DNA of 7,560 nucleotides from Planctomycetota bacterium (GTDB lineage: Bacteria > Planctomycetota > Phycisphaerae > WQYP01), in NCBI GenBank assembly GCA_021785155.1, contig JAJYGE010000500.1, positions 1-7,560 of the forward strand, given 5' to 3'. Below, one piece after another: positions 1-7,158 of this stretch. Under the pieces are notes generated by a model, which saw nothing but the letters and a program-made list of their open reading frames with translations, did not search any database and was not told where the DNA came from. The translations under genes and the position numbers were made by a program. Each line of letters begins with the position of its first letter. Position 1 is the stretch's first letter.

Positions 1-2339
1 AGTTTCAGAGGCCGACCAAAGAATAGTACGTTCTCCGCCACCGCTACGCTGCCCACGCGCACTTCCGGCCAGATCAGCAGATTCGCCATCCCATGACTGC
101 TGATGAGATCCGCAAGGTCCAGCGTATGCGCCAGGCTGCTGGTGCGCGCCGGAATATGCACGGTTCTGCTGCCATGCGTCAGCACCGTGCCGGCCATATC
201 CGTCACAAACCACCGCAAATCACCGGAAACATCTTTCTGCCGATCACTGGTGATATGCAGCTCCGCCTTACCGGTTTTCGGATCCGGTATGCCGCTGACC
301 AGAATTGGTGCGAAGAAATGTTTGCTTTGATATTGAATGGCCTTAAAGCGGCGATAGTAATCGGTCATGGACCATGTCGGGCCGGGCCAGCAGTCATTAT
401 ATTGCCATATCGTTGCCGCCATGGAACGCGGCATATCGCGTCGCCAATGCTCCACGCCATAACGAATGCCGTAGGTCTGATTGATTTGCGTCAGCCAGAG
501 CGTATCATCAAAACTATCCGGTGATTTTCCAAAATATTCATTAGTATAGTGCATGATAATGCCGATGCCGTGGCCGCTGCCATCCAGTTCATGATAGCGC
601 ATCACCGGAGAATGCACACTCTTACGATCAGCGGCATCGGTATAAGAATCGACCGTCATGGGCACAGGGAAGCTTTGCATGCCGAATTCTGTGACAAATC
701 CTTCCACAGTCCGATACTGGCTGTATGGCGCGCCGCCGTTGGCACCATGCCAGACATCCCAGGTGTGAATATCCCCGCTGCCGGCGGCACCGCTGCCGAC
801 TTCATAAAAAGCTCCCGGCAATAACCGATGCACAATTCCACCGATCACATCGCCAAAAAGATGGTAATATCCCTTGAAATCCTGAATTTCATTGTTGCCG
901 CTCCAGATCACAATCGACGGATGATTCCGGCAACGCATGACCTGCTGCTCAATTTCCAATTGCAAATTATCCATCCACGTTTTGTCGTTGACCGGATAGG
1001 TATCATTGGCGAATTTGAACTCAAATTGCAGCATAATGCCCAGTTCATCACAGAGATCAAATAATTCGTCCTGTTCATAATATCCGCCTCCCCAGAGCCG
1101 GATAAAATTAAAGTTGCAATCAATGGCTTTTTCCATGTACCAGCGGATAATCTCCGGCGTTACCCGCGTGGGAAGATTATCCGCGGGAATCCAGTCCGCA
1201 CCTTTCACAAACACCGGCACGCCGTTGACCTGCACGTGCATCGCCACGCCATCCTTGGGCGGCAGCACCTCCACTTTCCGTAAACCAATGCGACGGCACT
1301 TCGTATCCATGACTTTCGGCGTGGAAGACAGTATCTCCACCACACTGCCGGTGGATTCCAGCAGTTGGGCTTCCACGGTGTAAAGCGGGTGCTCGCCCAT
1401 GCCGTTAGGCCACCAGAGTTGAGGATTGGCAATTTCGATGTGGCATTTCGCCATGCCATCGGTCACCCGGGCCGATGCGGTGGCCACCACCGCATCACCG
1501 AACAGCACACGGGTGCGAACATGAGCCTTGGCTTTGGCTCCGGATACCGTGGTTTGAATATCCAACTGCACCGCGCCGGAGGCCTGATGATGCTGGAAAA
1601 TGCCCACATCCGTAATCTGCGCATCATAGGCGAGAATTTCAATGGGCTTCCAGATGCCCTGCGTGAGCACCGCCCGGCACCAGTCCCAACCCCACATATA
1701 CGGGGCCTTGCGCACCCAGCAGCGCGCGTCGCTTAAATCAATGCCGTATTCTTTTTTGTAAGCTTCCCGGTTCTTTTCCACGTAAGGACTTAGTGTATCA
1801 AACTTAATGCTCAGGGTGTTGCGACCAGCTTTGAGATGCGGTCTGACATCAAAGCTCCAGGCGCGGAACATGTTATCGGTGCGGCCAATTTCTTTGCCGT
1901 TAATCCAGATCATCGCCAGTGTATCGAGTCCATGGCACTTAAGCTCAACGTGCGGCTTGCCAAGCATTTCTTCCGGAATATCAAAGCTGCGTTCATAAAT
2001 CCAGTTCTTTTCCGCCACCCACTGCACCTTACCGTTGTCTTCACGGTAATAGGGATTCGGGATTTTCTTGGCCCGCATCAGATCGGTGTACGTGGAGCCG
2101 GGCACAATGGCGGGAATTTTTTCTGATTCGCCGTCTTCACGCATACTCCAGGAGTCACCGGTTAAATCCAGGACGAAGGAGGAAGTTAATGCCGGTGCCG
2201 CCAGCGCATGACGCGGCAGGTTGGACTGCGAATGAGCCGAACTGCAACCCGCCAACGCCATCGCCGCCCCTGCCCCCGCTGCCGCCTGCAACATCCGTCG
2301 CCGCGTTACTTGTTTAGATTCCGTCACATTATCTTCCAT
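1..2339 (-). CDS. GH2 beta-mannosidase-type glycosidase, Tat lipoprotein (3' end cut by window edge)
   Basis: Open without a stop from ATG at 2339 to the left edge, about 779 codons; family members usually have 800-900 residues, so only the end of the C-terminal domain should be missing. Predicted retaining exo-beta-mannosidase releasing terminal beta-D-mannose from manno-oligosaccharides. Seen in my translation: a leader with R13-R14-R15 followed by an Ala-rich segment and lipobox LAGC (Cys32), so Tat export and lipid anchoring are likely; a sugar-binding beta-domain (about 50-225) with the family signature WGWDW (216-220); an Ig-like domain (about 230-345); then a TIM barrel with KGADWIPAD (around W383), RLWGGGYYE (around W416), WSGNNE (acid/base Glu484), TEFGMQS (nucleophile Glu551) and WQYNDCWP (around W651). 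Start chosen because AAAGGAG lies 7 bases upstream and the leader begins there. The residue after GWDW is Cys221 instead of the usual Gly. The 67-residue spacing of the two glutamates leaves exo-beta-glucosaminidase-like GH2 activity as an alternative. Confidence 0.92.
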   Translation of the reverse strand, partial: MEDNVTESKQVTRRRMLQAAAGAGAAMALAGCSSAHSQSNLPRHALAAPALTSSFVLDLTGDSWSMREDGESEKIPAIVPGSTYTDLMRAKKIPNPYYREDNGKVQWVAEKNWIYERSFDIPEEMLGKPHVELKCHGLDTLAMIWINGKEIGRTDNMFRAWSFDVRPHLKAGRNTLSIKFDTLSPYVEKNREAYKKEYGIDLSDARCWVRKAPYMWGWDWCRAVLTQGIWKPIEILAYDAQITDVGIFQHHQASGAVQLDIQTTVSGAKAKAHVRTRVLFGDAVVATASARVTDGMAKCHIEIANPQLWWPNGMGEHPLYTVEAQLLESTGSVVEILSSTPKVMDTKCRRIGLRKVEVLPPKDGVAMHVQVNGVPVFVKGADWIPADNLPTRVTPEIIRWYMEKAIDCNFNFIRLWGGGYYEQDELFDLCDELGIMLQFEFKFANDTYPVNDKTWMDNLQLEIEQQVMRCRNHPSIVIWSGNNEIQDFKGYYHLFGDVIGGIVHRLLPGAFYEVGSGAAGSGDIHTWDVWHGANGGAPYSQYRTVEGFVTEFGMQSFPVPMTVDSYTDAADRKSVHSPVMRYHELDGSGHGIGIIMHYTNEYFGKSPDSFDDTLWLTQINQTYGIRYGVEHWRRDMPRSMAATIWQYNDCWPGPTWSMTDYYRRFKAIQYQSKHFFAPILVSGIPDPKTGKAELHITSDRQKDVSGDLRWFVTDMAGTVLTHGSRTVHIPARTSSLAHTLDLADLISSHGMANLLIWPEVRVGSVAVAENVLFFGRPLK

Positions 2340-2346
2340 TTGAAAA

Positions 2347-2353
2347 CTCCTTT
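2347..2353 (-). promoter_or_regulatory. Ribosome binding site of the GH2 gene
   Basis: AAAGGAG on the minus strand, 7 bases before the ATG at 2339. This is a near-consensus Shine-Dalgarno sequence and fixes the start of the GH2 gene at the codon that also begins the twin-arginine leader. Confidence 0.75.
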
Positions 2354-2392
2354 AATACAATACTTACAAGGACCAAAGAGCAATGACCAATG

Positions 2393-2409
2393 AAAAGGAA
2401 CGTCCTTTT
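2393..2409. other. Small A/T-rich hairpin, possible weak terminator
   Basis: A perfect 7-bp inverted repeat, AAAAGGA / TCCTTTT, around a 3-base loop (ACG). On the plus strand it is followed by two more T and AATTATT. On the minus strand, where the genes are, it is preceded by A residues and has only the T run of its own stem. It sits about 54 bases upstream of the GH2 start. It has only three G/C pairs, so it would be weak. It could slightly attenuate read-through from the upstream genes, or be a chance feature of an A/T-rich gap. Confidence 0.25.
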
Positions 2410-2416
2410 TTAATTA

Positions 2417-2440
2417 TTGATCAGTGCATTGTGGTCAATG
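2417..2440. repeat. Overlapping short inverted repeats in the intergenic gap
   Basis: Two inverted repeats overlap here. TTGATCA (2417-2423) pairs with TGGTCAA (2432-2438) with one mismatch, and CATTG (2427-2431) pairs perfectly with CAATG (2436-2440) around a 4-base loop. A related arm, CAATGACC (2381-2388), is a 7/8 inverted match to GGTCAATG (2433-2440). Such dyads can be operators for sugar-responsive regulators, but the match lengths are short and no known operator consensus is recognised. They overlap the end of the GH5-like remnant. Confidence 0.25.
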
Positions 2441-2555
2441 TTAACACCTTCTTAATCAACGCGCCAAATTGTGATGGCCCGTAGTCCCAATTCTTGATCA
2501 GCACCGGCCCGGCGTACGGATGAAACGACCAACTGCACCAACTGATATGGTGCGC
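2421..2555 (-). pseudogene. Remnant of a GH5-type (cellulase/mannanase) gene, 3' tail only
   Basis: A 44-codon stretch open on the minus strand, preceded by an in-frame TAG (2556-2558), lacking a start codon near its beginning and ending in TGA (2421-2423). The translation begins AHHISWCSWSFHPYAGP and continues with a VLIKNWDY segment, a PSQFG segment and ALIKKVL. This resembles the end of GH5 glycosidases: the last barrel strand with its conserved Trp, a 'W-x-FHP-x-x-GP' turn, an 'NWDY-x-P-x-x-FG' segment and a closing helix with 'VK/IKK-x-L'. All catalytic residues are absent. It starts about 60 bases after the stop of the GH116 gene. The likely explanation is that a GH5 gene once lay here and was deleted except for its tail. 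The assignment rests on motif resemblance alone, so the exact family is uncertain. Confidence 0.5.
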
Positions 2556-2614
2556 CTATGACCTTCCCGCGCGGATACATGGATCGTCATGCCATTTTTA
2601 TCTGGTACACGGAG

Positions 2615-5431
2615 CTATCCAATAACCAGGGTCTGGCCGACCGATATGGTCAACGGCCGATCGCAGGTAATAATGTTCATGCTATTTTCGCGCGTGATGC
2701 GCTGCCCTGGTTTTTTTCCATTGATGGTCGCGCCGCGGCTTATCGTCGGCAGGTTTACCCGCAATACTCTGAAAGCGATGTGTCCGGACAAGCAGGTCAA
2801 TTGAATCGCCTTACCGGTCCGGCTGAGGCGGCCAAAGCCTTCCCTGGTTACCCAGGGCGCGTGGAAATCACCGGGCGCTCTGGGCGTAAGGGTCAAGGTC
2901 TGATGGGGAAGATCGGGCTTAAAGCCCGTGGCCGCCAGCAGTGTGGTCCAACTGCTCATAGGGCGGGAATAGTGATCCCCGCATTCTACATGGTTCCATG
3001 GCATTCCCGCCCGCAGATACCGCCGATGCACCGCCGCCACCAATTCCGCGCCATGAGCATAATGGCCATAATCCATCAGACATGACGCAAAGGCATATTC
3101 AACGCCGGACCATACCCCGCCGGCCTGTAAATTATCCAAAATCAAAAGATGACGTTTACCGCGTGGCACACTGGCGTTCCGCAAGCCCGTTTCCGAATTA
3201 AAATTGTATTTCCAGACACTGCGCAGAGCGGAATCCAAGTTCGCATGGGAAATTGTGGTCGGAAGGCCAAGGAGATGGCTGAACCATTGCCCGGTATTCT
3301 GCGCCGCCATGCAGACCTTGTCGCGTTGGGTGCCGTCCACCCACAGATCGTAATATTCACCATTAAATAGAAGGCGATCAAAACTTTCGGACGCCTTGGC
3401 CAGGGTTGCCTTCCATTGTTCCGCCTGTTGCTGCTGACCAACGGCTTGAGCAAGCGCCACGGCCGCCTGCAAGGCACCGATCCAGATCGAGCCGACATAA
3501 GATGGCGCACCACGCAATCCCCATTGGTCATAAGTTTGCAGGCTGGTATCTTTATCCGGCAGGCCATCACCATTGGTGTCCAGTGAACCGGTATATTCCA
3601 TCGCCTTGACCAGATGCGGCCACATATCATTGAGATAATCTTGATCCGCCGTCCATAAATAGTCCAGGTACACCATCATGACATAAACCGGATTGAGATC
3701 TACCCGATTCCAACCATTGTCAACGTGGTTAAAATCACCTTCATAATTATGCGGCACCTGGCCATCAGGTTTTTGAAACTTGAGCATCCAGCGCATCTGG
3801 GAAAGTTTCAGTTCCGGGAATAACGCGACGATGGGAAAACTTGCATAAATTTCCGTGTCCATGGTACACAAACCGCAGCAACCCAAGCCTTCCCAGATGG
3901 CATAGTTGCCATCTTTAACCCACCAGGTGTTGGTAACTGCGGTACTCAAATGGCTGGACCAGCTAAAGGCCAACGGACGGCCCAAGGATGTGTCCGCCAG
4001 CGTGCGGGCGAATAATTCCGTTTCCCGGCGATGCGTGGGATATTTTTGCACCAGGTGATCATTGACCGCGACAGCATCCGAAAACCAGTTGGCATAATTG
4101 TGGCCCATATCCGCACCCCATTGGCTGAAGTGATGGGGAAAGTACCAACTGAATGTAAAGCGGATTTCCTCTTTTTGCCCGGGTGCCAACGTGATGCTGG
4201 AAGCCAGGGCGCCGGTGCCCCATGTGGAACGATCCCGGTCCGGCCCGGCCAAATCGCCGGAAAGATTGCGGCTGATTTCCTTCAAAATCTCTTTGCGACC
4301 AGCATCCGATGCAAGCACATTGGGCGCAGCGGTTCGGGCGCCGGTAATTACACGGTCCAACAACGCATCCTCGGAAAGCCGTTGCAGCCAATGCTGGGCT
4401 TCCGCCGCCGTTAAGACGTCGATTTGCTGATCGGTGAGTTTAAACTCCTGCGCCGGGTCCGTTGCTCCGGACGTGTCGGGTAGTTTGCCGTCGGCAAAAA
4501 ATTTCTGCAAAACATCCACCAGCATGTAGTTAACGCGTGGCGTTCGCCAATGACACAAGCCCGTGGTGCCGGCATATTGTGCAAATGTCCCGGAGATCCA
4601 GGAGCGCATTCCGCCGGTTACGGAAAGGCACAAACTGCCCAATGTGGTTTTATTTTCAGCATCCACCTTGGTGGTCATGGCCAAAGTCGTCGTGGCACCG
4701 TTTTGCCGGATCGTATTATTCAGTTGCCGCTGTTTGTGTCCGGTGGCCAGCGGATTATCCAACAAGGACAATAAAGATACCTCCACCGGCTTATTGCTGG
4801 TATTTTCAAGTGTAAAGACCATGTTGAAACCCGGTGTGGCGGACTCCCGCGCGTTGCCGGGAACGAACGGCGAAAAAGCCGCAGCGCTGATGCGAACAGG
4901 CAGGGTGGAATCATGATAATGCAGACTGGTCATGGGAAACCATGCATCATATCCAATGGATTCAATATCCTGCGCATAGGCCAGGGAATACAGATTGTTT
5001 TCATGTGGTCGCAGATACAGCCGCCGCAGTTCAGGCGATTCCTTTCCTTGTTCCTGTGTCCGCACGAGAAACTGCAGGCTCTGCGGCCCCATATCCGGGT
5101 TCACGCCCGTCTGGCCGGCGGGTAAGTTTCCGGCCCACTGCCCGGCGTTAAAAATCAGCCACTTATAAAAACTCCCGTCGGGCCGCAGTTCAATAAACCC
5201 GGTGCCGATGCCGCCCAGCGGCGCACCGGAAGCCATGGGCATGGTGCAGGGAATTTCCAGTGTTCCGCCCGCAGGGTCATTGATAACGCGGGCGGTAACC
5301 GCACCGTTATGGTTTTCAACCCGCACACGATGCGGCGCGGCGACCACGGTGGAAGCAGCCTGCGGCAGCCCCAATGCCGCACCGGCGGCGGAAACGGCTT
5401 GAACAAAACGGCGACGGGAAATAGGTGGCAT
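2615..5431 (-). CDS. GH116 / GBA2-type beta-glycosidase, Tat-exported
   Basis: A 938-residue protein of the family that contains human bile-acid beta-glucosidase GBA2 and bacterial beta-glucosidase/beta-xylosidases. It should hydrolyse beta-linked glucosides or xylosides by a retaining mechanism. Visible: a twin-arginine leader (R6-R7-R8-F9, then an Ala-rich segment to about residue 32); an N-terminal beta-domain with PLGGIGTG (71-78) and a following DGSFYKW-type segment; then an (alpha/alpha)6 catalytic domain with YAIWEG (Glu514, expected nucleophile) and TYDQW (Asp635, expected acid/base), followed by a G-x-x-SYVGSIWIGAL helix typical of the family. It ends in a beta-rich tail. The start at 5431 is preferred over an upstream GTG at 5479, which would add 16 residues before the twin-arginine motif and has only a poor ribosome site. 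The stop is TAG at 2615. Three cysteines (518, 519, 522) follow the nucleophile closely. Polymer or glycoside specificity cannot be read from the sequence. Confidence 0.9.
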   Translation of the reverse strand: MPPISRRRFVQAVSAAGAALGLPQAASTVVAAPHRVRVENHNGAVTARVINDPAGGTLEIPCTMPMASGAPLGGIGTGFIELRPDGSFYKWLIFNAGQWAGNLPAGQTGVNPDMGPQSLQFLVRTQEQGKESPELRRLYLRPHENNLYSLAYAQDIESIGYDAWFPMTSLHYHDSTLPVRISAAAFSPFVPGNARESATPGFNMVFTLENTSNKPVEVSLLSLLDNPLATGHKQRQLNNTIRQNGATTTLAMTTKVDAENKTTLGSLCLSVTGGMRSWISGTFAQYAGTTGLCHWRTPRVNYMLVDVLQKFFADGKLPDTSGATDPAQEFKLTDQQIDVLTAAEAQHWLQRLSEDALLDRVITGARTAAPNVLASDAGRKEILKEISRNLSGDLAGPDRDRSTWGTGALASSITLAPGQKEEIRFTFSWYFPHHFSQWGADMGHNYANWFSDAVAVNDHLVQKYPTHRRETELFARTLADTSLGRPLAFSWSSHLSTAVTNTWWVKDGNYAIWEGLGCCGLCTMDTEIYASFPIVALFPELKLSQMRWMLKFQKPDGQVPHNYEGDFNHVDNGWNRVDLNPVYVMMVYLDYLWTADQDYLNDMWPHLVKAMEYTGSLDTNGDGLPDKDTSLQTYDQWGLRGAPSYVGSIWIGALQAAVALAQAVGQQQQAEQWKATLAKASESFDRLLFNGEYYDLWVDGTQRDKVCMAAQNTGQWFSHLLGLPTTISHANLDSALRSVWKYNFNSETGLRNASVPRGKRHLLILDNLQAGGVWSGVEYAFASCLMDYGHYAHGAELVAAVHRRYLRAGMPWNHVECGDHYSRPMSSWTTLLAATGFKPDLPHQTLTLTPRAPGDFHAPWVTREGFGRLSRTGKAIQLTCLSGHIAFRVLRVNLPTISRGATINGKKPGQRITRENSMNIITCDRPLTISVGQTLVIG

Positions 5432-5440
5432 TATGCGGAT

Positions 5441-5445
5441 TCTCC
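5441..5445 (-). promoter_or_regulatory. Ribosome binding site deciding the GH116 start
   Basis: GGAGA on the minus strand, 9 bases before the ATG at 5431. It supports the ATG that places the twin-arginine motif near the N-terminus, and argues against the GTG at 5479 only 13 bases after the preceding stop codon. Confidence 0.6.
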
Positions 5446-5492
5446 ATAAATGATGATAGCTCAGATGTGTCCGGAACACCTTTCACGCCGGT

Positions 5493-7139
5493 TCAGTGCC
5501 ACTCCAAAATCTGATGGTCGGTCAGCAATTGCCGACGTAAAACATCGTAAGGCAGGGCGTGCACACCGGCCCTATTCCTATGGGATAGCGCCGCCGCCGT
5601 GCCGGCGACTTGACCGAGCATCATGAACACCGGCTCCAACCGCAGGGAGCCAAAGCCCATATGCGATGCGCTGACGGCCGCAGCCACCAGAAGATTCTGT
5701 GCTTCGGCACGACGTGGCAGAATGATGCGCCACGATACGCGATAGGGCCGGGGAACACGCCACTGCACATCACCCTCGTTACGCACCTGTCCCAGATGAT
5801 CAACATAACGCTGCACATTGTGTGAATCCATCGTATAAGATCCAAGCAGTGCGCCATCGCGAATGGCGTGGTCGTCGAGCACCTGGTTCTGCGTTTGAAC
5901 AAACTCGCCGATCATCCGCCGGGCCTCCCGAACATAAATTTCTTCCGGCCAATTCCCGGTCCGGGTAAATTCATCCCGCGCCAGCCCCCAGGGGCGGTAG
6001 AATCTTCTGATCTCCACGGGAACGCGCGGGTGGTGCTGAATTGTCCACACCAGCCCCATCTGCCAGCGGCGATGGTTTTGAGAAATAATTTTCCTTTCAG
6101 CATCTGTACCATCAGGATATCCGTAGCTCATGCCGATGTAATCCGTGGACATTCCCCCGCTGTTGTTGGAATCAGTTTTGCGGTTTGGCAGGGTGCTGAG
6201 AGTGAAAAATCGGCGCACCCCGGCGGAAATGGAACGGAAAAGCAATTCGTACGCCTCGGGGTCATATCCCTCCGGTTTTTCAACGGCGACGCGATTCGAC
6301 GCAACATCGGTCAGGCACATGCGGTAGCCATACGCCTGAATCTTACTATCACCGCTGCCGTCAGCGCCGTCGATGTGTTGAAAAACACCCGGTAACAACC
6401 CGCTATTTCGATGGCCGCGTATTTTCCATGGATCAATCCCCGGTGGCAGTTGATTGCCGATGGCCAGGCGCTTCTCAATACCATCAATCGTTTCACCATA
6501 GATATTGTTGGCTTCCCGCCCTGTAAAAAACCGCACGCCGACGGCCGCCATCAGATCGCCTTCATACGTTGCGTCAATGAAGATTCCAGATCGAAAAATA
6601 TCGCCTTGGATCGTGCGAATGGAGTGAATCATCGAGCCGTCGCAATTTACGCCGCCCGCGCTGCGGTCCAACTGTCCGTGTACCACCCGCACCCCCGCTT
6701 CCTTGAGCATCGCGCGGAATACGTATTCCGCCGCATGAGGCTCAAAACACCACATGGCCTTAAGGCGATCATCCATGGCCGGGGGGCCCTGGCCTTGAAC
6801 ACCCTTGTAGCTCTCGCGGCTTTGCCAGCGCCACGCCGCCGGGTTGCGATAATATAGCCACAGCCGGTGAAAGAACTCATAGGCTAAACCGCCAATGCTG
6901 GTCCACCAACCCACATCCGCAAAACCCAGACCGTTGGAACTCGCGCCGCCTATGGAGTCGTGCCGCGCCAGGAGCGTCACGTTGGTGCCCAGTCGCGCCG
7001 CCTGAACGGCCGCCAGCACGCCGCCACTGGTGGCACCATATACGACAATATCGGAAGTAATTACGGTGTGGGGCAAACCGCCCGCCAACAGCGGCACTGC
7101 GGTCGATTTAATCCAGTCTCTGCGGGTAAGCAATTCCAT
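5493..7139 (-). CDS. FAD-dependent oxidoreductase (FAD_oxidored family), Tat-like leader
   Basis: A 548-residue flavoprotein of the family Pfam names FAD_oxidored, often mislabelled 'xanthan lyase'. Substrate and reaction are unknown. Visible: a short leader with R6-R7-D8-W9 and a weakly hydrophobic stretch to about residue 27; a Rossmann strand with GATSGG (35-40) and the IGG-x-x-SNGLG second motif (63-72) for FAD binding; DATYEGDLMAAVGV (189-202); YVREARRMIGEF (402-413); TMDSHNVQRYV; and near the end SASHMGFGSLRLEPVFMML (490-508) followed by GQVAGTAAA. These are hallmarks of one subfamily seen in Planctomycetota, Verrucomicrobiota and Bacteroidota. AAAAGG 7 bases upstream supports ATG 7139. 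It begins 19 bases after the GH3 stop and ends 61 bases before the GH116 start, so it is probably co-transcribed with both. Tat export would suit an enzyme that must fold with its flavin before secretion, but the leader is weaker than in the two neighbours, so location is less certain. Confidence 0.9.
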   Translation of the reverse strand: MELLTRRDWIKSTAVPLLAGGLPHTVITSDIVVYGATSGGVLAAVQAARLGTNVTLLARHDSIGGASSNGLGFADVGWWTSIGGLAYEFFHRLWLYYRNPAAWRWQSRESYKGVQGQGPPAMDDRLKAMWCFEPHAAEYVFRAMLKEAGVRVVHGQLDRSAGGVNCDGSMIHSIRTIQGDIFRSGIFIDATYEGDLMAAVGVRFFTGREANNIYGETIDGIEKRLAIGNQLPPGIDPWKIRGHRNSGLLPGVFQHIDGADGSGDSKIQAYGYRMCLTDVASNRVAVEKPEGYDPEAYELLFRSISAGVRRFFTLSTLPNRKTDSNNSGGMSTDYIGMSYGYPDGTDAERKIISQNHRRWQMGLVWTIQHHPRVPVEIRRFYRPWGLARDEFTRTGNWPEEIYVREARRMIGEFVQTQNQVLDDHAIRDGALLGSYTMDSHNVQRYVDHLGQVRNEGDVQWRVPRPYRVSWRIILPRRAEAQNLLVAAAVSASHMGFGSLRLEPVFMMLGQVAGTAAALSHRNRAGVHALPYDVLRRQLLTDHQILEWH

Positions 7140-7146
7140 TGTGCTG

Positions 7147-7152
7147 CCTTTT
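7147..7152 (-). promoter_or_regulatory. Ribosome binding site of the FAD oxidoreductase gene
   Basis: AAAAGG on the minus strand, 7 bases before the ATG at 7139 and inside the 19-base gap after the GH3 stop codon. Its position in so small a gap supports translation from a shared transcript with the GH3 gene. Confidence 0.55.
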
Positions 7153-7158
7153 GTTTAA

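Noticed and set aside
93..2393. Several plus-strand and alternative-frame open stretches of 60-143 codons
   Set aside because: They overlap a continuous GH2 reading frame with all catalytic motifs in place, so they are shadows of that gene.
2411..2443. Possible sigma-70-like promoter with TTGACC as -35 on the minus strand before the GH2 gene
   Set aside because: The best -10-like hexamer (AATAAT) is only 14 bases away and other spacings give poor matches, so no promoter can be supported by eye.
2558..3085. Plus-strand open frame of 175 codons
   Set aside because: It lies antisense to the 3' end of the GH116 gene, has no recognisable domain, and is rich in Arg, Pro and His as expected from the complement of a GC-rich coding sequence.
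5432..5479. Upstream GTG start that would lengthen the GH116 protein by 16 residues
   Set aside because: It begins 13 bases after the preceding stop, has a poorly placed ribosome site, and would bury the twin-arginine motif behind a non-leader segment; the ATG at 5431 has GGAGA at 9 bases.
5868..6395. Plus-strand open frame of 175 codons
   Set aside because: Entirely antisense to the FAD oxidoreductase, whose family motifs are clear in the opposite strand; no domain or ribosome site supports it.
6952..6972. Apparent loss of the acidic residue that usually ends the second strand of the FAD-binding fold (LLAR instead of LLE)
   Set aside because: From memory of the subfamily with the same downstream motifs, this position is commonly Ser or Ala, so it is not evidence of a dead enzyme.
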